Below are positions 25,869 through 37,100 of a DNA stretch of 64,000 nucleotides, piece by piece. Under the pieces are notes generated by a model, which saw nothing but the letters and a program-made list of their open reading frames with translations, was not told the origin of the DNA and did not search any database. Made by a program: the position numbers and the translations under genes. The stretch is from positions 124,001-188,000 of the forward strand of contig NZ_CANLMZ010000006.1 in NCBI RefSeq assembly GCF_947492645.1. The letters run 5' to 3'. Position 1 is the stretch's first letter; each line of letters starts with the position of its first letter. Source of the stretch: an uncultured Pontibacter sp. GTDB lineage: Bacteria > Bacteroidota > Bacteroidia > Cytophagales > Hymenobacteraceae.

Positions 25869-27653
25869 ATGAAGAACATTCGCAATTTCTGCATCATCGC
25901 CCACATCGACCATGGTAAAAGTACCCTGGCTGACCGCCTGTTAGAATTTACATCTACGGTGGCAGAGCGTGAAATGCAAAACCAGCTTTTAGATAACATG
26001 GATCTGGAGCGCGAGCGCGGCATTACCATCAAGAGCCACGCCATCCAGATGAACTACCATTATAAAGGAGAAGAGTATGTGCTGAACCTGATTGATACGC
26101 CAGGCCACGTCGACTTTTCTTACGAGGTTTCACGCTCTATTGCTGCTTGTGAGGGAGCGCTGCTCATCGTAGATTCATCACAAGGAATTGAAGCCCAAAC
26201 GATCTCGAATTTGTACCTGGCCATAGGTAATGACCTGGAGATAATCCCGGTTCTAAATAAAATTGACTTGCCGCACGCGATGCCGGAAGAGGTTTCGGAC
26301 CAGATTATCGACCTGATAGGCTGTGACAGAGAAGACATTATACATGCCTCTGGTAAGTCGGGGATAGGTATAGAGGAAATCCTGGCTGCTATTTGTGACC
26401 GTATTCCAGCACCGAAAGGAGACCCTGAAGCACCGCTGCAGGCCCTTATCTTCGACTCTGTTTTTAACTCTTATCGTGGTATAGAAGTATACTTCCGGAT
26501 TTTTAACGGAACGCTTAAAAAAGGCGAGAAGGTAAAGTTTATAAATACCGGTAAAACTTACGAGGCCGATGAAATTGGTGTACTGAAACTAAACCAGGAA
26601 GCCCGTAAAGAAATGGGTGCCGGTAATGTAGGCTACCTGATATCGGGCATCAAGAATGCGAAAGAGGTAAAAGTTGGTGATACCATTACCCACGTAGAGC
26701 GTCCGGCACAAGGTATACAAGGCTTTGAAGATGTGAAGCCAATGGTGTTTGCCGGTATTTACCCCGTAGAAACAAGCGAGTATGAGGAACTTCGCGCCTC
26801 CATGGAGAAATTGCAGCTAAATGATGCCTCTTTAGTATGGGAGCCGGAGACTTCTGCAGCGCTTGGCTTTGGTTTCCGTTGCGGTTTCCTGGGCATGTTG
26901 CACATGGAAATTGTGCAGGAGCGCCTGGAGCGTGAGTTCGACATGACGGTTATCACGACGGTACCGTCGGTGCAGTTCCATGTGCATACTACAAAAGGGC
27001 AGTTGATGAAGGTTAGTGCGCCTTCCGAAATGCCTGAGCCTAACTACATTGACCACGTAGAGGAGCCTTTCATAAAAGCGCAGATCATCTCTAAATCTGA
27101 ATTTGTCGGGCCGATTATTACGCTTTGCATGGACAAGCGCGGTATCCTGAAAAACCAGACGTACCTGACAAGCGACAGAGTAGAGCTTTCTTTTGAAATG
27201 CCGCTTGCCGAGATCGTATTTGACTTCTTTGATAAACTAAAGACAATTTCACGTGGTTACGCTTCACTTGACTATGAACTGATCGGTTTCCGCCAGTCAA
27301 ACATGGTGAAGCTGGACGTGATGCTGAACGGCGAGCCTGTGGATGCCTTGTCTGCGATTGTACACCGCGACAAAGCTTATGACTGGGGAAAACGCCTGTG
27401 CGAGAAGCTAAGAGAGCTGCTGCCGCGCCAGATGTTCGAGATTGCCATTCAGGCAGCTATTGGGCAGAAAATTATTGCCCGCGAAACTGTAAAAGCACTC
27501 CGCAAGAACGTACTGGCCAAGTGCTACGGCGGTGACATCTCCAGAAAGCGTAAACTACTCGAGAAACAGAAAAAGGGTAAGAAACGCATGCGCCAGGTCG
27601 GCAACGTGGAAATTCCGCAAGAAGCCTTCTTAGCCGTGCTTAAACTTGACTAA
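25869..27653 (+). CDS. lepA: Elongation factor 4 (LepA), translational GTPase
   Basis: A 594-residue GTPase, the normal LepA length. G1 is [16 protein letters not shown] near residues 11-26, G2 lies in [17 protein letters not shown]3 is [16 protein letters not shown]4 is NKIDLPHA. Domains II and III follow, then the LepA-specific C-terminal domain with [31 protein letters not shown] and the final [41 protein letters not shown], the signature that separates LepA from EF-G. It acts on the ribosome, influencing elongation and 30S assembly under stress. Single-gene unit with a terminator at 27662-27695. Confidence 0.97.
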   Translation: MKNIRNFCIIAHIDHGKSTLADRLLEFTSTVAEREMQNQLLDNMDLERERGITIKSHAIQMNYHYKGEEYVLNLIDTPGHVDFSYEVSRSIAACEGALLIVDSSQGIEAQTISNLYLAIGNDLEIIPVLNKIDLPHAMPEEVSDQIIDLIGCDREDIIHASGKSGIGIEEILAAICDRIPAPKGDPEAPLQALIFDSVFNSYRGIEVYFRIFNGTLKKGEKVKFINTGKTYEADEIGVLKLNQEARKEMGAGNVGYLISGIKNAKEVKVGDTITHVERPAQGIQGFEDVKPMVFAGIYPVETSEYEELRASMEKLQLNDASLVWEPETSAALGFGFRCGFLGMLHMEIVQERLEREFDMTVITTVPSVQFHVHTTKGQLMKVSAPSEMPEPNYIDHVEEPFIKAQIISKSEFVGPIITLCMDKRGILKNQTYLTSDRVELSFEMPLAEIVFDFFDKLKTISRGYASLDYELIGFRQSNMVKLDVMLNGEPVDALSAIVHRDKAYDWGKRLCEKLRELLPRQMFEIAIQAAIGQKIIARETVKALRKNVLAKCYGGDISRKRKLLEKQKKGKKRMRQVGNVEIPQEAFLAVLKLD

Positions 27654-27661
27654 AGTATAAA

Positions 27662-27695
27662 CAAGCCCCGACGTGCCTCAGCGCGTTGGGGCTTG
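27662..27695 (+). terminator. Intrinsic terminator after lepA
   Basis: CAAGCCCC... pairs with ...GGGGCTTG in a 15-bp stem (two G-U pairs) with loop CTCA; the plus strand continues TGCTTTTAAG. Confidence 0.75.
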
Positions 27696-27790
27696 CTGCT
27701 TTTAAGTCTTTTGACAAAGGATAAAAGACTCAAGGGACAATTTCTACTATATTTTTTAGCAAGAAGTCTAATTATAAACTTACCAAAGCC

Positions 27791-28285
27791 TTGTACGCCG
27801 ACATCACTATTAAAGCGCATTGCGACAACCCCGCAGAGGCTGAAAGTATACTTTTGGGGCTGAATGCCACTTACCAGGGGCAGGATGTACAGACGGATAC
27901 CCATTACGAAACAGACCTGGGTAAACTGAAGTACCGCAAGGGAAACGTTGAGCATGTACTGATGCAGTATAACAGGGTACAACTAGATGACGCTAAGAAA
28001 ACAGAAGTATACTTATACTTGAAGAACCCAACTGCAGCAACTATAACAGCGGTTTGCGGCGGTAAGAAAGTAATAGCTGAGGTAAGGAAAGTTCGCAAGA
28101 TTTTTTTTATAGACAATGTGAAGTTCCACATCGACCAGGTAGAGGGCCAAGGCAATTTCCTGGAGATAGAGGCGATTGACCTTGATGGATCTGTAGGAGA
28201 GGAAGTGCTGCGGCAGCAATGCGACTATTATAAGGAGCAGCTACAGATTCAGGAGGAAGACCTGGTGCCGGAAGGCTACATATAA
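27791..28285 (+). CDS. CYTH domain protein (class IV adenylate cyclase-like)
   Basis: A 164-residue protein. The N-terminal strand ITIKAHCDNPAEAESILLGL matches the ExExK-type opening of CYTH proteins, although the first Glu positions are changed (here T-I-K). QTDTHYETDLGKLKYRKG, then a strand pair ending EVYLYLK, then VRKIFFIDNVKFHIDQVEGQGNFLEIEAI follow the class IV cyclase (CyaB-like) order. The best-fitting start is the TTG at 27791; there is no ATG in the open frame above it, which runs from 27725. CYTH enzymes act on triphosphates (ATP, thiamine triphosphate, inorganic triphosphate); substrate here is unclear. It is followed by folD after 48 bases. Confidence 0.78.
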   Translation: MYADITIKAHCDNPAEAESILLGLNATYQGQDVQTDTHYETDLGKLKYRKGNVEHVLMQYNRVQLDDAKKTEVYLYLKNPTAATITAVCGGKKVIAEVRKVRKIFFIDNVKFHIDQVEGQGNFLEIEAIDLDGSVGEEVLRQQCDYYKEQLQIQEEDLVPEGYI

Positions 28286-28333
28286 TTTAATAAGAATCAA
28301 CCATAATTCGAAATACATAACCATACACAAACT

Positions 28334-29215
28334 ATGACCCTGCTCGACGGTAAAAAAACATCTGAAGCCATACTACAAGAAATAGCGCACGAGGTACAAG
28401 CCATTAAAGCTAACGGTGGCAAAGTGCCGCACCTGGCAGCTGTACTGGTAGGCAACGATGGTGGATCGGTAACTTACGTGAACAATAAAGTGCTTGCCTG
28501 CGATCGCATCGGGTTTGGCTCGTCGCTTATTCGCTATGAAGATACGGTGACGGAACAGGAGCTTTTGCAAAAGATACAAGAGCTGAACGAAGATGACAAC
28601 GTTGATGGGTTTATAGTACAGCTTCCCCTGCCCAAGCACATTAATGCAGAAAAAGTAATCGAGTCAATCGATCCGAGAAAGGACGTAGACGGATTCCACC
28701 CGACAAATGTGGGCCGCATGGTAGCGGGCTTAAACGCTTATTTACCTGCCACACCTGCAGGTATTTTGCAATTGCTGCAGCGCTACGATATACAAACGAG
28801 CGGCAAGCATTGCGTGGTGATAGGCCGTAGCAATATTGTAGGCTCACCGATGAGTATATTGATGTCCAAAGCCGCTTACCCAGGCAACGCCACCGTTACG
28901 CTGTGCCACCGTAACACCAACAACCTGGCTTACCACACCCGCCAAGCTGACATCATTATTTCAGCGGTAGGTATACCGGGCCTAGTTACCGCAGATATGG
29001 TAAAAGACGGTGCAGTAGTTATTGATGTGGGCACAACACGCGTGCAGGATGCCAGCCGTAAATCGGGATATAGGTTGCGTGGCGATGTTGACTTTGATGC
29101 AGTTGCCCCTAAGTGCAGCTTTATAACACCTGTACCGGGTGGAGTAGGCCCCTTAACAATTGCTATGTTGATGCAGAATACCTTAAGAGCCGCAAAAAAA
29201 GAAGTATACGGATAG
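28334..29215 (+). CDS. folD: Methylenetetrahydrofolate dehydrogenase/cyclohydrolase
   Basis: A 293-residue bifunctional enzyme that interconverts 5,10-methylene-THF and 10-formyl-THF in the cytoplasm. Visible signatures: the active-site lysine and tyrosine segment [22 protein letters not shown] (near residues 42-63), [35 protein letters not shown], the NAD(P)-binding [31 protein letters not shown] and the closing [19 protein letters not shown]. All conserved blocks are present and the length is typical. It lies just downstream of the CYTH gene and ends at the terminator 29244-29303. Confidence 0.96.
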   Translation: MTLLDGKKTSEAILQEIAHEVQAIKANGGKVPHLAAVLVGNDGGSVTYVNNKVLACDRIGFGSSLIRYEDTVTEQELLQKIQELNEDDNVDGFIVQLPLPKHINAEKVIESIDPRKDVDGFHPTNVGRMVAGLNAYLPATPAGILQLLQRYDIQTSGKHCVVIGRSNIVGSPMSILMSKAAYPGNATVTLCHRNTNNLAYHTRQADIIISAVGIPGLVTADMVKDGAVVIDVGTTRVQDASRKSGYRLRGDVDFDAVAPKCSFITPVPGGVGPLTIAMLMQNTLRAAKKEVYG

Positions 29216-29243
29216 TTCAGGCTGCTAAGGCTCCTAATGCATA

Positions 29244-29303
29244 GGCCCGGTGGCGTCAGGTTTAAACCGTTAAGTATCGGTCTAAACCTGACGCTACCGG
29301 GCC
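29244..29303 (+). terminator. Intrinsic terminator after folD
   Basis: GGCCCGGTGGCGTCAGGTTTA pairs with TAAACCTGACGCTACCGGGCC over 21 positions (one G-U pair), followed by TTTTTTA. The internal arms ACCG/CGGT extend the structure. Confidence 0.88.
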
Positions 29304-29499
29304 TTTTTTATACATGTATGTGTATTTAAGGCTTCAGCATACAACTCAAATCTGTTTACTGGAACAGAACACCGTGCGTACCTTGTTGCAATTTTAACTA
29401 ACTTTGTAAGTTCTGGTTGATTTACAAGTATAAATCAGCAGGTAAATTAAAATTACGAGACGGAAGGCTGGTTCAACGATTGGCCATAGCAATTGAGCA

Positions 29500-30153
29500 T
29501 TGGAAGAAATAAAAGCATTTAAAAAAGCGTCTATCTATACGGTGCCTAAAGATGGCAGCGAGTTGCCTTTGATGGAGGCTTTCTATACTATACAGGGAGA
29601 GGGTGGCAATACAGGCACAGCAGCCTACTTTATCAGGCTGGGAGGCTGTGATGTAGGCTGCCATTGGTGCGATGTGAAAGAGAGCTGGGATGCGGAATTG
29701 CACCCGCTAACCCCTGTATACGAAATAGTAGAGACAGCCGCTGCTTACCCGGGTAAAAGTGTGGTGATAACAGGAGGCGAACCGCTTCTTTATAACTTAT
29801 TGCCTCTAACCTCTCAGCTGCAGCAGCAAGGTATAAAAACGTGCATTGAAACCTCTGGCGCTTATCCGATCAGCGGTGTATGGGATTGGGTTTGTTTGTC
29901 GCCCAAGAAGTTTAAGGCACCTGATGCATCGGTGTATCCTTTTGCAGATGAGCTAAAAGTGATTATCTTTAACAAGAGTGACTTTAAGTGGGCAGAGGAA
30001 CATGCGGCTCGCGTGGGCGAAAATTGCAAGCTTTATTTGCAACCGGAGTGGGGAAAGGTAAACGAAATTACGCCACTTATAGTAGAATACGTCAAAAATA
30101 ACCCGAAGTGGCGCGTTAGTTTGCAAACGCACAAATACATGGATATTCCTTAA
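29500..30153 (+). CDS. queE: 7-carboxy-7-deazaguanine synthase (radical SAM)
   Basis: A 217-residue radical SAM enzyme making 7-carboxy-7-deazaguanine from 6-carboxytetrahydropterin in queuosine precursor synthesis. The iron-sulfur cysteines are Cys50, Cys54 and Cys57 in GGCDVGCHWCD. Also visible: the substrate-entry segment AFYTIQGEGGNTGTAAYFIRLGG, SAM-binding VVITGGEPLLY and the C-terminal LYLQPEW. The start is decided by an in-frame TGA at 29494-29496: only the TTG at 29500 gives the full conserved N-terminus, since the next ATG falls at Met25, just before the conserved QGEGG. No queC/D/F genes are adjacent. It precedes the OmpA protein by 6 bases, so the two may be co-transcribed. Confidence 0.93.
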   Translation: MEEIKAFKKASIYTVPKDGSELPLMEAFYTIQGEGGNTGTAAYFIRLGGCDVGCHWCDVKESWDAELHPLTPVYEIVETAAAYPGKSVVITGGEPLLYNLLPLTSQLQQQGIKTCIETSGAYPISGVWDWVCLSPKKFKAPDASVYPFADELKVIIFNKSDFKWAEEHAARVGENCKLYLQPEWGKVNEITPLIVEYVKNNPKWRVSLQTHKYMDIP

Positions 30154-30159
30154 TACTGT

Positions 30160-32088
30160 ATGCATAAAGTACTGCTGATCTCTTTTTTTATACTTTCCCT
30201 GTTAGCCACCTCTGCGCAGGCACAGCATCAAAAGTTAAGTACCGCTAACTCTAAAGCAGAGAAATTATACTTAAAAGCAGATGAGTACGCCAGGTCCCGT
30301 AACTTTGAAAGGGCTTTGCAATCATTGGCAGAGGCTACCGAAAGAGATCCAGGTTTTGTGGAAGCTTATATCAGGGCCGCCAACCTGCACAAGTTAATGG
30401 GCAACAAAGCTGCAAGCTTCAATAACCTGCAAAAAGGGCTTGGGTTGGCACCTTTTAATCCAGCCTATGCCAATTTCTATTTCGATTTAGCGGATTTATA
30501 CTTTGAGCAAGGCAACTACGAAGCAGCGAAGCAGAACTTTGAGTCTTTTCTGAAGTCGAAGCCTAAAAGCGCAAAGCTCGTGGCCTGGGCACGTGAGCAG
30601 GTAAAAACTGCCGACTATGCAATAGAGGCGATGAAAAACCCTGTGCCATTCGAGGCAGAGCAAATGTCTGGTGCAGTAAATAAATTTGGGCTACAGTATT
30701 TTCCTTACACTACCGCAGACCAACGCTACTTTATTTATACGGCGCGCGCCAGCACAAAACCCGACCACGACGAGAACATCTATATAAGCGAACGAAGCAA
30801 TGGCGAGTGGCAAACACCTGTCTCCATTTCATCAAATATCAATACAAACGCAAACGAGGGGGCAGCCACTATATCCGGCGATGGCAAAACATTGGTTTTT
30901 ACTTCCTGCAGCCGCCCCGACGGTATAGGCGATTGTGATTTATACATCTCCTTCAGAACAGGCAACGAGTGGAGCAAACCTAAAAACATGGGTACAGCTG
31001 TCAACTCCAAAGCCTGGGACTCGCAGCCAAGTTTATCTGCCGATGGCCGCACGTTATACTTTACTTCAACCCGTGGCGGCGGCATTGGCAAAGAAGATAT
31101 CTGGGTAACGTACCAAAGTGAAGACGGCACCTGGATTAAACCGGTAAACCTGGGCAATACCATCAACACACAAGGCCGTGACATGGCACCTTCCGTGCAC
31201 ATGAGTGGCTCTACGTTATATTTTGTAAGCGATGGCCATTTGGGCATGGGCGGCCTGGATGTGTTCAAAACCAGCTTAAGCCCACAGAAAAAGTGGAGTG
31301 AGCCACAAAACTTAGGGTACCCGCTAAACACGCACGCTGATGAAGGCTCTTTGTTTATTACCCCTGATAACCAAGTTGGCTACTACTCCAGGCAGGTAAC
31401 AACAGATGCGGGTGCGCCAACGGTGCAACTGTTCCGGTTTAAAGTGCCAGCAGCATGGAAAAGCCTGGAGAACAGCACCTATGCCCAAGGCCGGGTGTTT
31501 GATGCTACAACAAAAAAGCCATTAGCCGCTCAGGTGCAGCTCTACGATGTGAAGCAGGATTCGCTGTTGCAACAGGTGGGGTCTGATAAGGTATCCGGGG
31601 AATATACGGTTGTATTAACCGAGGGCAGGCAGTATGCCCTGTATGTTGCTGCGCCAAATTACTTGATGAACAGCGTAAGCTTTGATTATACATCATCTAA
31701 AAGCCTGACACCCGTTGCCCTGGATGTTTACCTGGAGCCGATTAAAGCAGGTGCTGCGATGGTGCTGAATAATCTCTTTTTTGATACAGGAAAGTATGCT
31801 TTGGAGAAAAAGTCTGAGACGGAGCTAAGTAAGCTGATAAAGTTTATGCAGCTTAACAGCACCATGAAGATTGAAATAGAAGGCCATACAGATGATGTAG
31901 GAGCCGATAAGGATAACCAGGTGCTGTCAGAGAAGAGAGCGAAATCAGTAGTGGACTATATTACCAGCAACGGCATCGGCAAAGAGCGCATCCGCTACAA
32001 AGGATATGGCGAAACCAAACCCGTTAAACCAAATACCTCCGAAGAAAATCGCCAGCGCAACCGCCGCATCGAAATGCGGGTGCTGTAG
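30160..32088 (+). CDS. PorE-like TPR/beta-propeller/OmpA envelope protein
   Basis: A 642-residue exported protein. Signal peptide residues 1-21 (ends SAQAQ). Then TPR repeats (about 30-160), a PD40/WD40-like beta-propeller (about 175-430; repeated blocks such as ISGDGKTLVFTS and LSADGRTLYFTS), a carboxypeptidase-regulatory-like beta domain (about 440-525), and an OmpA C-terminal peptidoglycan-binding domain (540-642; GHTDDVGADKDNQVLSEKRA and ENRQRNRRIE). This exact domain order is that of PorE, a type IX secretion system periplasmic component, but the same order occurs in several paralogues, so PorE identity is not certain. It likely ties an outer-membrane complex to the cell wall. The queE gene ends 6 bases upstream. 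Confidence 0.87.
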   Translation: MHKVLLISFFILSLLATSAQAQHQKLSTANSKAEKLYLKADEYARSRNFERALQSLAEATERDPGFVEAYIRAANLHKLMGNKAASFNNLQKGLGLAPFNPAYANFYFDLADLYFEQGNYEAAKQNFESFLKSKPKSAKLVAWAREQVKTADYAIEAMKNPVPFEAEQMSGAVNKFGLQYFPYTTADQRYFIYTARASTKPDHDENIYISERSNGEWQTPVSISSNINTNANEGAATISGDGKTLVFTSCSRPDGIGDCDLYISFRTGNEWSKPKNMGTAVNSKAWDSQPSLSADGRTLYFTSTRGGGIGKEDIWVTYQSEDGTWIKPVNLGNTINTQGRDMAPSVHMSGSTLYFVSDGHLGMGGLDVFKTSLSPQKKWSEPQNLGYPLNTHADEGSLFITPDNQVGYYSRQVTTDAGAPTVQLFRFKVPAAWKSLENSTYAQGRVFDATTKKPLAAQVQLYDVKQDSLLQQVGSDKVSGEYTVVLTEGRQYALYVAAPNYLMNSVSFDYTSSKSLTPVALDVYLEPIKAGAAMVLNNLFFDTGKYALEKKSETELSKLIKFMQLNSTMKIEIEGHTDDVGADKDNQVLSEKRAKSVVDYITSNGIGKERIRYKGYGETKPVKPNTSEENRQRNRRIEMRVL

Positions 32089-32157
32089 GATCAAAAGTAT
32101 AAGCGGACTGCTGTTACGGGGACTTCCTTTTTTCTTTACAAATATGTTCAAAGTATA

Positions 32158-32199
32158 AAAACAGAAAAGGCTGATCCGAAGATCAGCCTTTTCTGTTTT
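32158..32199. terminator. Bidirectional terminator hairpin
   Basis: AAAACAGAAAAGGCTGATC and its exact complement (19 bp) around CGAA, between the OmpA gene and convergent citrate synthase. Confidence 0.87.
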
Positions 32200-32212
32200 A
32201 GTTTATGCTATA

Positions 32213-33499
32213 CTAGCGTTGCTCAATCGGAACGTAGTTACGCTCTGTCTCGCCAACATATACCTGACGCGGACGGCCAATTGGCTCCTTGTTCTCACGC
32301 ATTTCTTTCCATTGTGCGATCCAGCCTGGCAGACGACCAAGAGCAAACATCACAGTAAACATATCAGTCGGGATACCTAAAGCACGGTAAATGATACCTG
32401 AGTAGAAGTCTACGTTAGGGTATAGTTTACGCTCTACAAAGTATGGATCGTTCAGGGCAGCCTCTTCCAGTTCCTGTGCAATAGTCAGAATAGGGTCGTT
32501 GATGCCAAGGGCAGTTAATACTTCGTCAGCTGCTTTCTTGATGATCTTGGCGCGAGGGTCAAAGTTTTTGTAAACTCTGTGGCCGAAGCCCATCAAGCGG
32601 AAAGGATCATCCTTGTCTTTTGCTTTAGCGATAAATTTCTTAGAGTCGCCACCGTCAGCTTTGATTTGCTCCAGCATCTCGATAACAGCCTGGTTAGCAC
32701 CACCGTGAAGCGGGCCCCAAAGTGCGCTGATACCAGCAGAAACAGAAGAGTATAAGCTTGCATTTGCAGAACCAACCAAACGCACAGTAGACGTAGAGCA
32801 GTTTTGCTCATGGTCAGCGTGCAGTATAAGCAGTTTGTTTAACGCATCCACAATTACCGGGTTAATTTCATAATCCTCGGTTGGGTATGCAAACATCATG
32901 TGCAGGAAGTTAGAGCAATAGTCTAACTTGTTTTTTGGGTAGTTAACCGGGTGGCCAACAGAGTTTTTGTACGACCAGGCTGCAATAGTTGGCAACTTAG
33001 CCATCAAACGAATAATAGACAGATCAACTTCTTCTTTAGACTGGTTCGGGTTAAGCGACTCAGGGTAGAAAGCGGTTAAAGAGCTAATTAAAGCAGACAG
33101 AATACCCATTGGGTGAGCTGCCGATGGGAAACCATCTAGAATTTTGCGCATGTCCTCGTTTACGAGGGTGTGCATTTTTATTTTATTGCTGAAGTCTTCA
33201 AGCTCCTGAGCAGTTGGCAGCGAGCCGTAAATCAGAAGGTAGGCAACTTCAATGAAGTTTGATTTTTCAGCCAGTTGCTCGATAGGATAGCCCCTGTAGC
33301 TAAGAATACCCTGCTCACCATCAAGGAAAGTGATCGCGCTGGTAGTGGCACCTGTGTTTTTATAACCAGAATCCAAAGTGATGTAGCCGGACTCTGAGCG
33401 AAGAGAATTGATATCAATAGCTTTCTCATTCTCAGTACCTTCTACAACTGGCAACTTGTAAGATTTACCGTCTAAAATTATTTCAGCAATTTCTGACAT
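32213..33499 (-). CDS. gltA: Citrate synthase
   Basis: A 428-residue type II citrate synthase joining acetyl-CoA and oxaloacetate in the TCA cycle. The N-terminal beta domain characteristic of the Gram-negative hexameric enzyme is present (MSEIAEIILDGKSYKLPVVEG), then RGYPIEQLAEKSNFIEVAYLLI. Catalytic residues: His in LHADHEQNCSTSTVRLVGSA, His in GPLHGGANQAV, MGFGHRVYKNFDPRA, and the Asp in YPNVDFYSGI. All are intact. The C-terminus (GRLPGWIAQWKEM ... IGRPRQVYVG) is standard. Single-gene unit converging on the OmpA gene. Confidence 0.97.
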   Translation of the reverse strand: MSEIAEIILDGKSYKLPVVEGTENEKAIDINSLRSESGYITLDSGYKNTGATTSAITFLDGEQGILSYRGYPIEQLAEKSNFIEVAYLLIYGSLPTAQELEDFSNKIKMHTLVNEDMRKILDGFPSAAHPMGILSALISSLTAFYPESLNPNQSKEEVDLSIIRLMAKLPTIAAWSYKNSVGHPVNYPKNKLDYCSNFLHMMFAYPTEDYEINPVIVDALNKLLILHADHEQNCSTSTVRLVGSANASLYSSVSAGISALWGPLHGGANQAVIEMLEQIKADGGDSKKFIAKAKDKDDPFRLMGFGHRVYKNFDPRAKIIKKAADEVLTALGINDPILTIAQELEEAALNDPYFVERKLYPNVDFYSGIIYRALGIPTDMFTVMFALGRLPGWIAQWKEMRENKEPIGRPRQVYVGETERNYVPIEQR

Positions 33500-34107
33500 G
33501 TGTATTTTTCGTTTATGTCTGTTGTTGTATGTCTTAGGAAGCGAAATTATAGAAAAATGTTCTAAAAAGAAATTCGTTGTAGGTACAATATTTCGATTTA
33601 ACGATGTTTTAATCTTATTAGCCTCGCTTAACCTACATAATAAACGGTAACTAGCTAAAAAGTTTATTCCTTGTGTTAAAAAAGATTTTCAGCGGCTTTG
33701 TTCCTGTATTGGCCCGGTTGCAGTTACCGCTTTTTTGCACAGTAAGATGATCGGGAGTTACATGAGTAACAGTCAAAGCTATAGCTGCCACAACAATAGC
33801 TGTAGTGCGTTCAGTATCTGTACTGAGAATTTTTATACTTGCAGGCTGCTGTTTAACTAAAGCTGATTCAGTAATTGGAATTATGTGTATAAGTATAGTA
33901 CAATCTTGAAATGAAGCTATTTGCTGTTGTCACTTCTTTTTCCAGTTTAATCTGAAACCAAAATAGTATAAGAAAGTATGATAGTAGAGTTAACAGCCTG
34001 CTGTAGATAAGCCGTGCATCCAATGCTTATACTTAAAGCCATAGCCCTAACACCACCTACACTTCCACAATCACCCGCCGCCATTTTTTACCTTAATACC
34101 AATTGCT
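33500..34107. other. Divergent intergenic region
   Basis: About 600 AT-rich bases between the divergent gltA and the T9SS cargo gene. It should hold both promoters and has several AAGTATA/TATACTT heptamers. No open frame of protein-like composition, hairpin terminator or known RNA motif was found. Confidence 0.45.
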
Positions 34108-37100
34108 ATGAAACAACAAGTACCTGATGTAATGAGTAGGTATCTGCTCATTAAAAATTTTCTTAACCCGGTCAACGCAGGCAAAAGGTGGATATACTGC
34201 TTATTGTTTGCGTTTCTTTTTGCACCTGATCTTCAGGCACAGTCAAACCAGGAGCCTGAGCTGGAACGCGAGTGGGCCAAGCAGATAAGTACCGGCGCTA
34301 GTAGCTATGCCGCTACCGTTGCCACCGCCATCGGCCCTGATCAAATGCCTGTGGTAGTTGGCTTTAGCAGAGACGGCAATAGTACAACTCGTATTGTTAT
34401 AACTAAACTTAACGCCACAGGCGATGTTGTGTGGCAGCAGGAATATGCAGGGGTAGCAGGAAGCATGGGCGAGTCTCCAAACCAGATGTCGCTGGACCGG
34501 CAAGGCAATATTTACATTCTCGGTTCGGTAGCTTTTGAAGAAGACAACCCGGATTTGCTTGCCTTAAAGTATAGCTCTGACGGATCTTTTATGTGGGCGC
34601 AGCACGTGAACGGCGGCGATGGCATAAGAGACCTGCCCGAAAGTATGGCAGTTTCTGATGCCGGGGAAGTATACGTTACCGGCACATCGCAGGTGCCGGG
34701 AGGTAGCCAGGTACTAACTGCTAAGTTTGATGCTGCAGGAAACATTGCCTGGGAAAAAACATTTACAGGACCAGAGGATGTCTCGGATCCGCAGGTGCAG
34801 TCGATAGCCCTTGATGCTGCCGGAGATGTTGTGGTTGCCGGAAATATAATCTCAACTGAAAGGGGACGCACCTTATTTGTAACCAAGTATAGTCAGGCGG
34901 ATGGGCAACAAGTATGGGTAAACCTGCCTGAGGGCGGAGAGATAATGTTTGTAAACACTTATACCGCCGATAAACTATTTATAGGTGAAAGTGGCAACAT
35001 GTACATAGCAGGCACAAGAGCCGCAATCGCCACTGTTAACTTAAGGCCTTTGCTGGTAAAGCTTGATAGCGAAGGCAACCACGTCTGGAGTAAGTTTGAT
35101 GAAACGCCGTCTTATGCTTCCTATTTCAGCGATGCCCTGTTAGATGACGCGGAGAACCTGCTCGTGCTTTACTCCGCACAGTTTGGCCGCTCAGATACAG
35201 AGGCGTATGTGGCAAAGTATAACCCCGATGGGGAGAAGGTTTGGGGAGATATTATCGTAGATGCGGCCGGAGACAACATTTATTCAAACTCCCTGGCGAT
35301 GCGTGAGGATGGCGTGGTTGCTTTTACGGGTTTTGTAAGAGGCAGCCTCGCGCACGAAGTTCCTGATCTGGTTACGTACCTGTATGCCGCTAATGGAGAA
35401 CAACTTGACATGGACAGGTATAACCAAACAGCAGACGCAACCGAATCAGGGTGGGGTATTGCCTTTGATGCCGCTGGTGATTTATACGTAACAGGCCATG
35501 CATACGCATCAAACACCAATGCCACCAGCCTGCTTGCTATAAAATATGCAACAGGTGGCACCGTAACACCTCCGCCGCCAGCAGGCAGCCTTACCCGCGC
35601 CTGGGCCGTGACAGAGGAAGATGAAGCCGGTGAAGTGAAGAAGCTACTGATAGGAGAGGGACAAAAGCCTGTGCTCCTCAGCAACAACGCAATCTCAGCC
35701 TTCTCCACAGCAGGCCAGAAAGTATGGGAAAGTCCTTCTACGATCAACTTTAAGGATGCCGTACAGGATAAGCAAAACAACATTTACGTCCTCACCGAAT
35801 GGCCGATTAGCGATACAAACAACATACTGCTTGTAACAAAGTATAACAGCGCCGGCGAACAGCTATGGAAGTACCAGTACGGGCAGGTACACCACAACAT
35901 GCGTGGCGGCGGATTGGCTGTAAACGAGCAGGGCGAAGTATTTGTGGGCAGTACAGTCTTTAATTCCGGCAACGATGGGTATGTAAAAGTAATCAAGCTG
36001 AATGCAGACGGAACAGAAAGCTGGCAAGCAAACTATGAGGGCAACGCTGACTTTAGCAACCCACGCGCAGCAGGCCTGGTACTTAACGAGCAAGGCGAGG
36101 TGTATGTAACAGGCAACTATGCGATGGAAGTAGGTTTGCGCCACCTGTTCTTGCTAAAGTATGATGGGAGTGAAGGATCTTTCCTGTGGGACAAAGTATA
36201 CCCGCAAAGTGAAACAGCCACGCATTACGACCCGCAGGAACTCTTCATCCACAGCGACGGAAACCTTTACATAGCAGGTACGACACAGTCGTGTTGCATC
36301 AGCCACCCTACGGCATTTGTATTAAAAGCAGATGCAGCAGGCAATGTGCTCTGGAATGCCCGCGCAGGCGATGGAAGTGAGATAGAATTGCTGGATGCCT
36401 CCCTGGGCATGGATGGAAGTATGGCAGTAGTGGGCACCTTATACAACCCAAGAGCCGGAATCAACACCAGGTTTGTTTCTAAAATCAACAGCAACGGAGA
36501 GCAGGTATGGTTTAAAATGGAGGAAGGTTTAATGGGGGTACTGGCAATGGACAACGGTTATGTGGCTGCAACCGGCACCGCCTACGCCGACCTTTTTGTG
36601 TATGTGTATGATGCGCAGGGTGTACGTGTGCAACAGGATAGTTATAGCGCCGAAGCAAACCTGACAGAAGTGGGCACGCACTTGGCCATGGATGACAGGG
36701 GCAACCTTTATGCCGCCGGTACCTCAGGCATGCCTGGCAGCGAAACTGCTGATTTACTCCTCGTAAAGTATGGCAGCACCGACGAACCAGAAGAGCCGTG
36801 CAACGAGCCTGTAGATGTAAAACTATACTTGCCACCGATGGCCAAGCGTGTAGGCTGGCAGGTACGCACCACCGCCGACTTTGGAAGTTATATACTTAAC
36901 GAGGATACCGGCGTGCGTTGGGCCTGGGGAGATGGCAGCGAGCCAACCATTTCCTATACAGCCTTCGGCACACAGCGCATCACCGGAGAGCACACGTACC
37001 AAAAAGCGGGCATTTATACTATTGGGCTCGATTTTGAGGAGAGTTGCCTGAATCCTAACTCTGATGATTACACCCAGCAAATGGTGATTTTCGATCCGGA

